DNA of 64,000 nt from Burkholderia cenocepacia (lineage in GTDB: Bacteria; Pseudomonadota; Gammaproteobacteria; Burkholderiales; Burkholderiaceae): contig NZ_CP060041.1 in the NCBI RefSeq assembly GCF_014211915.1, positions 186,001 to 250,000 of the forward strand, read 5' to 3'. The position numbers and the translations under genes are program-made. Each line of letters starts with the position of its first letter. Positions within the stretch are counted from its first letter, which is position 1. The notes under the pieces were generated by a model. That model was not told the DNA's origin. It saw only the letters and a list, made by a program, of their open reading frames with translations, and searched no databases. Of this stretch, positions 8,471 to 17,803 are shown piece after piece.

Positions 8471-9892
8471 TCAAACGGGTGCGTCGAGACGCGGGAACGT
8501 CGCGGCACACAGGACACGCTCCATTTCCTTGCCGATCTGCAGAATTCGCTGATCCGAATACGGAGCACCGTCCAGCGCCAATCCAACCGGGAGCCCATCC
8601 TGGGTCAGACCTGCCGGCACGGTGATGCCGGGTACCCCTGCGTTGCTGCCCGGTTCGGTATTTCGTGTGTATGCGGCAAAGACATCGAGCGCTTCGGACC
8701 CGACCACCACCGTTTCAGCGCCGATGCTGCAGGCCGGAATCAGGACTGTGGGAAACAGCAGTGCGTCTGCGTCCACTTCGCGAAGACACGCCACGTACGA
8801 CGTGCGCGACTGCTCTCGCGCGAGAAGCGCTTCGGCGTATTCGGTCGCGGAAATCGCACCGCCCCCCAGGATGTGGCCGACGATTCGGGCCACATCCGGG
8901 CTCTCGATGCGGGCGACGATCTCCGGGAACGTCACGGCTACGCCGCCTGCTTCCAGATAGCGCGCCACGGCACCGGCAAATTCGAAGAAAGGGATGGTGG
9001 CGTTCTTCTTCGCACGGAAAAACGGATAACGTCGCAGGTCCACGTCGACCAGTTCGAAGTCGGCTTCCTCGAGCTGCTGGAGCGCACGTTCGAGTACCGG
9101 CCGGGCATCGGGCGACAGCCCCTCCCACATCGTCGAGTACGGGACTGCCAGGCGAAAGTCACGTTCGCCGTCGATCACGGGAAGCGCTGAACCACTTCCC
9201 GACAGGATCTCGTCCAGCAGTATCACGTCGGAGACGGTGCGGGCAATCGGGCCGACCGTGTCACGCGTGGGCGATATCGGTACGACGCCCCCGGACGGAT
9301 AGCGTCCATGCGTAGGACGAAAGCCGACCAGTCCGCACAGCGCCGCCGGTATCCGTACCGATCCGCCCGTGTCGGTGCCGAGCGCCGCCGGCACCGCACC
9401 GCTCGCCACCAGCACGGCAGACCCACCGCTGCTTCCGCCGGGAATTCTGGACGGGTCATACGGATTCCGGGCCGGGCCAAAACATCCGTTGTCGTTGGTG
9501 CAGCCGAAAGCGAGTTCGTGCATGTTGGCTTTGCCGGCTGCCAGCGCACCGGCCTCGATCACGCGTGCCACGACCGGCGCGTTCGCTCGCGGTACGGCGT
9601 GGCGGAGCGCTGCCGTTCCAGCGGCTGTCGGCATGCCCGCACAGTCGATGTTGTCCTTGATGGCCAACGGAATGCCGGCAAGTGGCATCCGGCCGGTTCG
9701 GGCTGCGAGCGCTTCATCGTGCGCCCGCGCTGCTTGCAACAGCGCCTCGGCGTTGAAATACACGAACCCGTTCAGCGACTCGGTTCTGGCCTGTTGATCG
9801 ACCAGCGCCTGAACGTATTCCAGGCAGGAAATCTCGCGTCGATCGATCGCGCCTTTTGCGTCGACGACTGAAAGCTGCGGCAGGGTTGGCAT
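8471..9892 (-). CDS. Amidase signature family amidase (candidate mandelamide hydrolase)
   Basis: A 473-aa hydrolase of the amidase-signature family. The Ser-cisSer-Lys triad is visible: Lys79 (in LAIKDNID), Ser154 (in PGGSSGGS) and Ser178 (in GTDTGGSVRIP), with the family's 24-residue spacing between the serines. It hydrolyses an amide to acid plus ammonia in the cytoplasm. It lies between the importer and an MFS/nitrilase pair, so the likely substrate is the arylacetamide by-product of the nitrilase, as for MdlY mandelamide hydrolase of Pseudomonas putida. Family is certain; substrate is inferred from neighbours. Confidence 0.9.
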   Translation of the reverse strand: MPTLPQLSVVDAKGAIDRREISCLEYVQALVDQQARTESLNGFVYFNAEALLQAARAHDEALAARTGRMPLAGIPLAIKDNIDCAGMPTAAGTAALRHAVPRANAPVVARVIEAGALAAGKANMHELAFGCTNDNGCFGPARNPYDPSRIPGGSSGGSAVLVASGAVPAALGTDTGGSVRIPAALCGLVGFRPTHGRYPSGGVVPISPTRDTVGPIARTVSDVILLDEILSGSGSALPVIDGERDFRLAVPYSTMWEGLSPDARPVLERALQQLEEADFELVDVDLRRYPFFRAKKNATIPFFEFAGAVARYLEAGGVAVTFPEIVARIESPDVARIVGHILGGGAISATEYAEALLAREQSRTSYVACLREVDADALLFPTVLIPACSIGAETVVVGSEALDVFAAYTRNTEPGSNAGVPGITVPAGLTQDGLPVGLALDGAPYSDQRILQIGKEMERVLCAATFPRLDAPV

Positions 9893-9932
9893 CTACGTCT
9901 CTTGTGCATGTCGGTCTTCGTAGATTGCGCGC

Positions 9933-9966
9933 CGACATTTTTGTCGCGCATCGTCAGAAATGACGA
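9933..9966. terminator. Tandem short hairpins between amidase and MFS genes
   Basis: Two small stem-loops sit back to back in the 116-bp gap. One is CGACA-TTTT-TGTCG (9933-9946). The other is TCGTCA-GAAA-TGACGA with a stable GNRA tetraloop (9951-9966). They could end the MFS transcript partially or stabilise an mRNA end. No strong U tract is present. Confidence 0.35.
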
Positions 9967-10008
9967 CGACGCAGCCAACCCTGCCAGCGTCGCCTCATCG
10001 CCGGACGT

Positions 10009-11241
10009 TCAGGCCGCGTCGACGTTCGAGACGGCATGCTTCGACGTCGCGACGGGCACCGTTTCGTCGAGAAACATCCCGACGAACGCGCTCACCAACG
10101 ACACACACCCGACGATCAGCATCGGATAACCCAGGCCGAACGTGTCGGCGAGCCCGCCTGCCACCACCGGCATCAGGACCCCGCCAATGAGTTCACTGAC
10201 AGCGGTTGGAACGCCCACGGCGGAGCCGGTCAGCGTCGAGGGTACGGATTCGCAAGGAATCACGGCAAGAAAGAGCGGCGCGATCCCGAAGCCACAAATC
10301 CCGGCAGCAAAGAGGTTGGCGAACATCACGATCGGGGAAGCGTGACAAAGCACGAACGCCAACATCAGGAGGCCATAGCAGGTCGCGGAGACGACGAGCA
10401 CGATACGGCGCCCGAGCCGATCCGATATCGCCGGAACGGCGATCATCCCGATGAACCCGCCGAAACCCCATCCGGAGATGATCAGGCCGACCGTACCGAG
10501 GCTGAGGCCCACCACTTTGGTCAGATAGAGCGCGACGAACGTCGAGAACACGAACAGGCCCGTCTGGAACAGCGATCCGATGACCGTGGTCAACCAGATG
10601 TTCTTGTATCTCAGCACGGTCAACGGGCCGCCCGATGCGGATCGGACCTGCTTGTCGCGACCGGCCTCCGTCTTGCGCATGGTCTTGCCGATCAGGAACG
10701 TCAGCAAAAGCCCCGGGATGCCGAGCACGAAAAACACCCACTCCCAGTGCATGTGCATCACGAGCTGGGTAGCGATGATCGGCCCGAGGCCGATACCCAG
10801 AAGCGGGAAAAACGACTGATGAATGCCCAGATTCAGGCCGCGCCGGCTCGGCGTCGATATTTCGTCGATGGTCGCAACGCTGGCGCTGAACACGCCACCC
10901 TCGCCCACGCCAAGGAGGCCTCGCACGAGCAGCATGCTGTGGAACGACTTGGCGACGCCGGTAAAGGAGGTCATCACCGAAAAGAAGATTGACGACCCAA
11001 GAAGAATCTTGCGACGCCCATGGCGGTCGGACAGACTCCCGAGCACCCAAGTCGAAATGGCCCAGGTCAGCGCGAGAACCGACGCGATGGCGCCGGCCTG
11101 CGTGTTGTTCAGCTTGAGCTCCGGCAGAAGAACCGGGAACAGGTACACGATGACCAGACGGTCGAGACCGACGATGCCGAACAGCACCGCAAGCAAGACA
11201 ACCATCTTCCATTCGTAGCTTCTATTTTCTTTGTAGTTCAT
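10009..11241 (-). CDS. MFS transporter
   Basis: A 410-aa major facilitator with about 12 membrane spans. The loop 2-3 motif GSLSDRHGRRKIL is clear at residues 66-78, and the C-terminal half repeats the signature as SDRLGRRIVL. The start is 13 nt downstream of the nitrilase stop, so the two are one transcript. It is likely an importer of the nitrile, amide or acid, or an exporter of a product. A subfamily cannot be fixed by eye. Confidence 0.88.
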   Translation of the reverse strand: MNYKENRSYEWKMVVLLAVLFGIVGLDRLVIVYLFPVLLPELKLNNTQAGAIASVLALTWAISTWVLGSLSDRHGRRKILLGSSIFFSVMTSFTGVAKSFHSMLLVRGLLGVGEGGVFSASVATIDEISTPSRRGLNLGIHQSFFPLLGIGLGPIIATQLVMHMHWEWVFFVLGIPGLLLTFLIGKTMRKTEAGRDKQVRSASGGPLTVLRYKNIWLTTVIGSLFQTGLFVFSTFVALYLTKVVGLSLGTVGLIISGWGFGGFIGMIAVPAISDRLGRRIVLVVSATCYGLLMLAFVLCHASPIVMFANLFAAGICGFGIAPLFLAVIPCESVPSTLTGSAVGVPTAVSELIGGVLMPVVAGGLADTFGLGYPMLIVGCVSLVSAFVGMFLDETVPVATSKHAVSNVDAA

Positions 11242-11254
11242 ATCGATATCCTAA

Positions 11255-12442
11255 CTATATCGTCTTGACTGGATGGTCATCGCTTCGAAGAATAGCCATC
11301 CCACCTTGATCGGCATCAAGCCCACACGGCAGCGGCACGAAGTCTCCAACCGGCTCGCCATCGAATGACATGGCGAGTCCGGCGATCCCACTACCGATCT
11401 CCGCCACTTCTCGCTGGCTCGGACGGGCAGCTGTTGTCCGATGCAGTTTGATCATCGGCAACCTCCTCCCCAGGCGCTCTGTCGAAAATCTCGGCGACAG
11501 GGGGCGCGGTCGCCGGTCGATCAGCAAACGCAGAACGTCAGGCCGGGCGTAATGCCCCACCGGATCGAACACGCACTTCGACAGCGATTGCAGGCCGAGG
11601 TCGATATCGGCGTAGAGCAGGCCTTCCGCGGTTTCGTCGATCTTGTCGAACAGTTCCGCCCCGTCGGGCCCGTATCCCACGCTATGGCCGCCGCCTGCCC
11701 GCAACAGCTGACGTTTGTCCTCGGTGTCGCAAAGGCTCTCGACCATTTCCTGGGTCACGACTGTCGAAGGCGCGAGGACGAAGCAACCTCCTTCGACGGC
11801 ATACGTCCGCGAAACCGCGTTGTTCACCTGGTGACTCAATGCGCTGGCAAATTCATAGAGCGAGAAGCTTGGCCAGGCCGCAACGTGGACCTGTTCGCCT
11901 TGCGCATACATTGCGGCCTTGGTCAAAGGCTGCACGTGTTCGGCACAGCACAGCGCGCCGAGCTTTCCCAACGGACTGTCGATTACGGTCAGGCCGCTGC
12001 CCTCCCCGTCACCGAAGACCGTCCGCTCGAGGTGGGTAGGTTTGAGTTTCTGTCGTTGCAGGAGGGTTTCTCCGTCGGGGCCGATGATCCATTGGGAGAT
12101 ATACAACGAATGGCCCTTGCGCTCCGAGAGTCCCATCACCACCGTGATACGGTTTTTTCTCGCCGCGTCCCTCAGTGCATCGGCTTCCGGACTGTCGTAG
12201 CTCAGCGAGTTGTCGAAATATCGCTGAACATAGCCTTTGCTCATATACCAGGCCGGTGTACCCAGCCAGATGTAGAACGGGTAGCCCGGCAGCCACACTT
12301 CAGGGAATGCGATCAGGGCGGCGCCGGCCTGCGCCGCCTCTTCAATCAGGCGTATGGACTTTTCGATTCCGGCTTGAAGATCAAGGAACGCCGGGGCGGC
12401 TTGCACGACAGCCGCCTTATATTGGGGATGGTTGAGAGCCAA
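11255..12442 (-). CDS. Nitrilase, arylacetonitrilase type
   Basis: A 395-aa nitrilase-superfamily enzyme converting a nitrile to carboxylic acid and ammonia. The catalytic Glu48 (FPEVWLPGYP), Lys132 (QKLKPTHLER) and Cys166 (GALCCAEHVQPL) are present. The residue after the catalytic Cys is Ala, not the common Trp. The same CAEH signature occurs in the arylacetonitrilase of Pseudomonas fluorescens EBC191, which acts on mandelonitrile and releases much amide. The neighbouring N- and C-terminal blocks also match (AAVVQAAPAFLDL; DPVGHYARPDVLRLL). TTG 12442 is chosen because GGAGGAG sits 5 nt upstream. The tail of about 60 residues after the family core is unusual. Neighbouring mandelate genes support the substrate call. 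Confidence 0.9.
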   Translation of the reverse strand: MALNHPQYKAAVVQAAPAFLDLQAGIEKSIRLIEEAAQAGAALIAFPEVWLPGYPFYIWLGTPAWYMSKGYVQRYFDNSLSYDSPEADALRDAARKNRITVVMGLSERKGHSLYISQWIIGPDGETLLQRQKLKPTHLERTVFGDGEGSGLTVIDSPLGKLGALCCAEHVQPLTKAAMYAQGEQVHVAAWPSFSLYEFASALSHQVNNAVSRTYAVEGGCFVLAPSTVVTQEMVESLCDTEDKRQLLRAGGGHSVGYGPDGAELFDKIDETAEGLLYADIDLGLQSLSKCVFDPVGHYARPDVLRLLIDRRPRPLSPRFSTERLGRRLPMIKLHRTTAARPSQREVAEIGSGIAGLAMSFDGEPVGDFVPLPCGLDADQGGMAILRSDDHPVKTI

Positions 12443-12519
12443 GATACTCCTCCACGACTCGCGGGACGGGGCGCCCGCAACGTTGTAGAGAAAGTGTCCC
12501 GGGTCAATATGGCGGACGC

Positions 12520-12535
12520 TTGACTCTGACAGAAC
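12520..12535 (+). promoter_or_regulatory. Candidate operator shared by nitrilase, mdlB and pobA upstream regions
   Basis: TTGACTCTGACAGAAC, 78-93 nt upstream of the nitrilase start. It matches TTTACTCTGACAGTAC upstream of the mandelate dehydrogenase gene at 14 of 16 positions, and shares TCTGACAG with the pobA upstream region. It may be a site for the AraC-type regulator encoded next door. Confidence 0.4.
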
Positions 12536-12594
12536 AGGATTTTTACTTATGCTGCCAGCAGGCGGGATCGCCGCGCAACCCGCTCGGCGGCGAT

Positions 12595-13554
12595 TCAAAT
12601 AGCGCTGCGGTGCTTCGCACGGTAGTCGCGCGCGGACATGCCGAAGTGACGTCGAAACGTGCGACTGAAATGCGATGCATTATTGAAACCCCATGCCATC
12701 GCAATATCGGTAATCGAGCGGTTTGCGTACGCACGTTGCCGAAGCCACTCGCCGCACCCGTTGAGCCGGGCCGTACAGATGGTCTCGCCGATCGACTCCC
12801 CGACCTCGGCGAACAGCCGGTAGAGGTAACGGCTGGACACCCCCAGTTCATCGGCGATCCGTTCGGGTCCCAGTTCCGGTTCGTGAATCCGGTCCTTGAT
12901 CAACGCACGTGCCCGAAGCAGATGCATCTCTTTCACGTTGGATCTGGGCAGCGGAACCGTGTTGAAATAATCCGCCAACGCCAGCGCGACCAGGTTGGCG
13001 GACACATCGCCAAGCCTCTCGCAAGCGGTCATCGCGCCTTTGTCTGACGAAAGCACTCGGTGCAGCGACGCGATATGGTCCGCGGCGATACGGCGTATCC
13101 CGGTGGCCGCAGGAATACGCACCGCGGTGTGCTGCCGGCCGCACGGCACCAGTTTCTCCAGCGCCTGGCGGGGAAAGCGGATCGTGTAGTGTTGTCCGGA
13201 AAAATGCCAGACGAAATGGCGCGATGAGTCGAACAGCACCATGTCTGTAGGGTCGACGAACGCGGTGCGGGCATCCTGCTCGAGTGCACCTCGCCCCTCG
13301 ATCTGTATCGACACGAGCAGGTAGTCGTCCGCCGTGCGCCGCACGTCGTCCCAGTCATGAGCCGCGACGTGATCGACCGCCGAGATCCGCGACACACACA
13401 CTCCGCCGGTGTTCACGCTGGAAATCTCGCCACGAAATCCCTGATCGGATTTGGTCCTGAAAACCATGGGGACGCAACTGGCCCGGACCTGATCCGCCCA
13501 TGCCAAAAGCCGGTCGTCGCGATGGTAATGATCCGTGGTCGTCACTTGATTCAT
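12595..13554 (-). CDS. AraC-family transcriptional regulator of the catabolic cluster
   Basis: A 319-aa regulator. Residues 1-200 form an AraC-binding-like sensory domain and the last 100 an AraC/XylS double helix-turn-helix. In the latter the second motif reads SITDIAMAWGFNNASHFSRT and ends FGMSARDYRAKH. ATG 13554 gives a normal family length; the longer frame to 13692 has no family likeness. It sits between the nitrilase and mandelate dehydrogenase genes on the same strand, so it is likely the pathway-specific activator responding to an aromatic intermediate. Confidence 0.9.
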   Translation of the reverse strand: MNQVTTTDHYHRDDRLLAWADQVRASCVPMVFRTKSDQGFRGEISSVNTGGVCVSRISAVDHVAAHDWDDVRRTADDYLLVSIQIEGRGALEQDARTAFVDPTDMVLFDSSRHFVWHFSGQHYTIRFPRQALEKLVPCGRQHTAVRIPAATGIRRIAADHIASLHRVLSSDKGAMTACERLGDVSANLVALALADYFNTVPLPRSNVKEMHLLRARALIKDRIHEPELGPERIADELGVSSRYLYRLFAEVGESIGETICTARLNGCGEWLRQRAYANRSITDIAMAWGFNNASHFSRTFRRHFGMSARDYRAKHRSAI

Positions 13555-13637
13555 GGCACAAGGTTCCGGCGGCAAATACGCGGGAGTGTTACCCCGAACA
13601 ATTGCGCATCCAGAATCCGCCGTCAATGCGCAGTTAC

Positions 13638-14783
13638 CTATGATGGCCGCTTCGAAATATAGCTGCGATCGAGCTCGTCCACCGAGCGACAACCGATGAG
13701 CGCGAGCGTCCGGTCAGTTTCCCGTTTGATCATGTCGATGACATCGCTCACGCCGGTTTCCCCTCTGGCAGCCAGCCCGTACAAGGTGGCGCGGCCCAGC
13801 ATCACGGCGTGGGCCCCCAGCGCGACCGCCTTGACGACGTCGGTCCCCGTCCGGATGCCGCTGTCGAGAATGACCGTCGAGCCCGAGGTGCGCTCGACGA
13901 TATCCGGCAACACGTCGGCCGTCGCGGGCAGGTCGGCGAGTTGCCTGCCGCCGTGGTTCGAAACGATGACGCCGTCCGCGCCGAGCGCGACGCACCGCGC
14001 GGCATCGTCGGCCGTCACGATGCCCTTGACGAGGAGTTTGCCCGGCCATTCGTCCCGCAAACGGCGCAGGTCGTCCCAACTGAAGCTCGCATCCATCTGC
14101 CGGCGAAGAATCGCCGCCTGGGAGGCCGTGTCCGATGCATCGTCCGTGGCGAAATTCTTCAACTCCGGCATGCCGTTCATCAGATAGGACCAAAGCCAGC
14201 GCGGGTGCGACAGTCCGTCGACTGCCGCACGTGCACTTGCCTTGAACGGCATGGCAAAGCCATTGCGAAGATCGCGTCGGCGAAAGCCGTTCACCGCAAC
14301 ATCGGCGGTGAGGATCAAGGTCGAATAGCGAGCCGAACGGGCACGATTGACCAGACTCTTCGCGAGGTTGCGATGAACGACGTACAGCTGAAACCACAGG
14401 TCTCCGTCGGCCCCTTTTGCCACCTCTTCGATGGACATGTTGGAAGCCGTCGATAGCGCAAACGGAATACCGGCCTTGCCCGCTGCGCGCGCAAGTGCGA
14501 GGTCGCCCTTCGGCCAGAACGTGCTATTGAGGCCCGTCGGCGCGATCACCAGCGGTAATGGAATCCGCCGCCCTAAAAGCGGCACCGACTGCTCTCGTGT
14601 GCTGACATCCGACAGCCGGCGCGGCAACAACTGCAACCTGTCGAACGCCGAACGATTATGCGTCAATCCCGATTCATCGTCCGCCGCGCCTTCCAGATAG
14701 TCGAACACCATGCGCGGCAGCCGCCGTCTGGCTTCGTCACGATAGTCGCTGACGGAGAAAATTCCGGGAAATCCTGTTGTCAT
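13638..14783 (-). CDS. mdlB: FMN-dependent alpha-hydroxy-acid dehydrogenase, (S)-mandelate dehydrogenase type
   Basis: A 381-aa flavoenzyme oxidising a 2-hydroxy acid to the 2-keto acid. The N-terminus (DEARRRLPRMVFDYLEGAAD) and the active-site SNHGGRQL, with catalytic His277, are diagnostic of the L-lactate/mandelate/glycolate oxidase family, as is the FMN-binding ILDSGIRTGTDVVKAVALGA. MdlB is preferred over lactate dehydrogenase because benzoylformate decarboxylase and an aromatic aldehyde dehydrogenase are in the same cluster. It is probably membrane-associated through the mid-region loop, as in MdlB. No mandelate racemase is present, so one enantiomer may be used. Confidence 0.82.
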   Translation of the reverse strand: MTTGFPGIFSVSDYRDEARRRLPRMVFDYLEGAADDESGLTHNRSAFDRLQLLPRRLSDVSTREQSVPLLGRRIPLPLVIAPTGLNSTFWPKGDLALARAAGKAGIPFALSTASNMSIEEVAKGADGDLWFQLYVVHRNLAKSLVNRARSARYSTLILTADVAVNGFRRRDLRNGFAMPFKASARAAVDGLSHPRWLWSYLMNGMPELKNFATDDASDTASQAAILRRQMDASFSWDDLRRLRDEWPGKLLVKGIVTADDAARCVALGADGVIVSNHGGRQLADLPATADVLPDIVERTSGSTVILDSGIRTGTDVVKAVALGAHAVMLGRATLYGLAARGETGVSDVIDMIKRETDRTLALIGCRSVDELDRSYISKRPS

Positions 14784-14793
14784 GATTGGAGTA

Positions 14794-14806
14794 CTGTCAG
14801 AGTAAA
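14794..14806 (-). promoter_or_regulatory. Candidate operator upstream of mdlB
   Basis: Reads TTTACTCTGACAG on the gene strand, 11-23 nt before the mdlB start; TAC follows. The 11-mer TCTGACAGTAC recurs exactly upstream of pobA (16100-16110), and a variant lies near the nitrilase gene (12520-12535). No Shine-Dalgarno is evident here, so the site may overlap the transcript start. Confidence 0.4.
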
Positions 14807-14814
14807 TCGTGATG

Positions 14815-14857
14815 CAAAAAGCACGAGACGCGCTGCACGCCGGTTTCGCGCGTCTCG
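14815..14857 (-). terminator. Rho-independent terminator after pobA
   Basis: A 9-bp stem, CGAGACGCG (14824-14832) with CGCGTCTCG (14849-14857), is followed on the minus strand by GTGCTTTTTG. It lies 52 nt past the pobA stop, separating the pobA transcript from mdlB. Confidence 0.65.
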
Positions 14858-14908
14858 GTCGACCGTCCGAGCCGGAAGACGACCGAGCAACGGCACAAAT
14901 GTCGAAAG

Positions 14909-16189
<1,281 letters not shown>

Positions 16190-16195
16190 CTAATC

Positions 16196-17542
16196 TCAGA
16201 CGCCCTTGATGGGCGGAATATGGCGACGCACGATCATCAGGCAGATAAAGACCATCGCCATCGCTCCACCCAGCATGCCCAGGTACGCAGACGCTCCACC
16301 CTGCGTGATCACGAAGGCCCCCGCGAACGCGCTGAGAATCGCGCCGAGCCGCCCAAACGCGAGCGCGGATGCGGTCCCGGTCGCGCGAATCTCAGTGGGA
16401 TAGACATACGCGCAAAGGGCATACATCGTCGACTGAACCGCGTTGACGAACAGACCGTGCAAACCGATGCCGAACACGAGCAGCGTCGTGTGGGCGGAAA
16501 CGTCGAGACCGCGCAGGAAAAGCGCGCTCGCGGATGCCATCAGGCAGCACACGAGCAAAGGCCATCGCGACCCGAATCGACCGATCGCCACCGCGCAACC
16601 CATTGCGCCGAGTACGCCGCCGAGGTTGTAGGCGGTAAGACCCGAACCCGCCACCGAAGGACTGAGCCCCTCGCCTGCAAGCATCGTCGGCAGCCAGCTG
16701 AATGCGCTGTAGACCGCAACCAGGTTCATGAAGAAAGCGACCCAGATCGCAAGCGTGTCTCGGCCCTGATGGTCGGCGAACAGCGCGCGAAAGCCTGGAC
16801 GCTGCCCTGCCTTCTGCTCCTTCTGATCGGCGAACACGGCGTCCGGCCGAATCGAGCGGGACATGCGGGTCAGCAGGTGACGCAGTTCGTTCCAACGTTC
16901 GTGACGGCGGGCCAGATAACGTGGCGATTCAGGCATGACGAAATACAGCAGGAACGCCAGCGCGACGGGAAGCGTGCCGCCAATCAGAAAGAGGCCGCGC
17001 CAGTCATAATGAGGCAGCACGACGCTCGCGAACAACCCGGCAAGCATGCCCCCCAACGGTACGCAAACGATGGTTGCGGTCACGGCGAGCGTTCGTCGGC
17101 GAGCAGGCGTAAATTCCGCCGTCATGGTCGTCGCGCTCGGCAGTGCGCCGCCGATACCCAGTCCTGCGAAGAAACGCAGGATCGCAATGGTCATGACGTC
17201 CGGAGATAGCGCGATCGAACTCGTCGCCAGGCCGAATACCAGCACGCTCCCGATGATTGCCCAGCGCCGACCGAACCGGTCCGCGAAAAGCCCGGCGAAC
17301 GCGCTGCCGATACCCATGCCGACAAGACCGGCGGCAACGGCGGGCGCAAATGCATTGCGCGTGATGCCCCATTCCTTGATCAGGCTGGGAATGGCAAATC
17401 CGATGAGTTGCCCATCGAATCCATCCATCACGATCGCGAGCGCGGCGAGCAGGACGACCATTCGCTGGAACGCCGAGAACGGTCCATCATCAAGTGTGCG
17501 GCCGATGTCTACGGTCGGCAGACGCGGATTGCGATCGTTCAT
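16196..17542 (-). CDS. MFS transporter, aromatic acid:H+ symporter (AAHS) type
   Basis: A 448-aa inner-membrane carrier with about 12 spans. DGFDGQLIGFAIPSLIKEWG in span 1 is the variant of the DGxD motif that marks the aromatic acid:H+ symporters (PcaK, BenK, MhpT). FADRFGRRWAIIGS forms the loop 2-3 signature and PESPRYLARR follows span 6. It probably imports 4-hydroxybenzoate, mandelate or a related acid. Its ATG overlaps the stop of a 41-codon reading frame (17539-17664), and pobA lies downstream. Confidence 0.9.
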   Translation of the reverse strand: MNDRNPRLPTVDIGRTLDDGPFSAFQRMVVLLAALAIVMDGFDGQLIGFAIPSLIKEWGITRNAFAPAVAAGLVGMGIGSAFAGLFADRFGRRWAIIGSVLVFGLATSSIALSPDVMTIAILRFFAGLGIGGALPSATTMTAEFTPARRRTLAVTATIVCVPLGGMLAGLFASVVLPHYDWRGLFLIGGTLPVALAFLLYFVMPESPRYLARRHERWNELRHLLTRMSRSIRPDAVFADQKEQKAGQRPGFRALFADHQGRDTLAIWVAFFMNLVAVYSAFSWLPTMLAGEGLSPSVAGSGLTAYNLGGVLGAMGCAVAIGRFGSRWPLLVCCLMASASALFLRGLDVSAHTTLLVFGIGLHGLFVNAVQSTMYALCAYVYPTEIRATGTASALAFGRLGAILSAFAGAFVITQGGASAYLGMLGGAMAMVFICLMIVRRHIPPIKGV

Positions 17543-17664
17543 TTCGCTCCCCCGACCGGATCGGCGAATTCAAAATTGCAGTCCTGATTAATCCACCTTC
17601 CAACGTGATGATCAAACTCGAACCGCGTGCGATCGAGCGACGACTCGGCATTGACGACAGGCAT
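17539..17664 (-). CDS. Small protein of 41 aa, translationally coupled to the AAHS carrier
   Basis: ATG 17664 is preceded by AAGGAGA at ideal spacing, as good as any site in the cluster. The frame (MPVVNAESSLDRTRF...) ends in a TGA that overlaps the ATG of the carrier gene (ATGA). That arrangement argues for real translation. The product is hydrophilic with one Cys and FDHHVGRW in the middle. I do not recognise it. It may be a leader peptide that couples carrier expression, or the surviving N-terminus of a deleted enzyme. Confidence 0.5.
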   Translation of the reverse strand: MPVVNAESSLDRTRFEFDHHVGRWINQDCNFEFADPVGGAK

Positions 17665-17803
17665 TGCAGTCTCCTTGAGCCGATCGCTCGTCGTTCCAGG
17701 AGCGAAGGCTTTCCAACAATATAGGGTTGTTATTTTGTTCGCGCCCACCGTCAGGAAGCTCATCGCTTCCACGGCGAAACACGCGCGCGGGCCGCGTCAA
17801 CGA

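Noticed and set aside
13638..14783. L-lactate dehydrogenase (LldD)
   Set aside because: The family fold is shared, but no lactate permease or regulator is nearby, and benzoylformate decarboxylase plus aromatic aldehyde dehydrogenase are. Mandelate dehydrogenase fits better, though sequence alone does not exclude a broad 2-hydroxy-acid enzyme.
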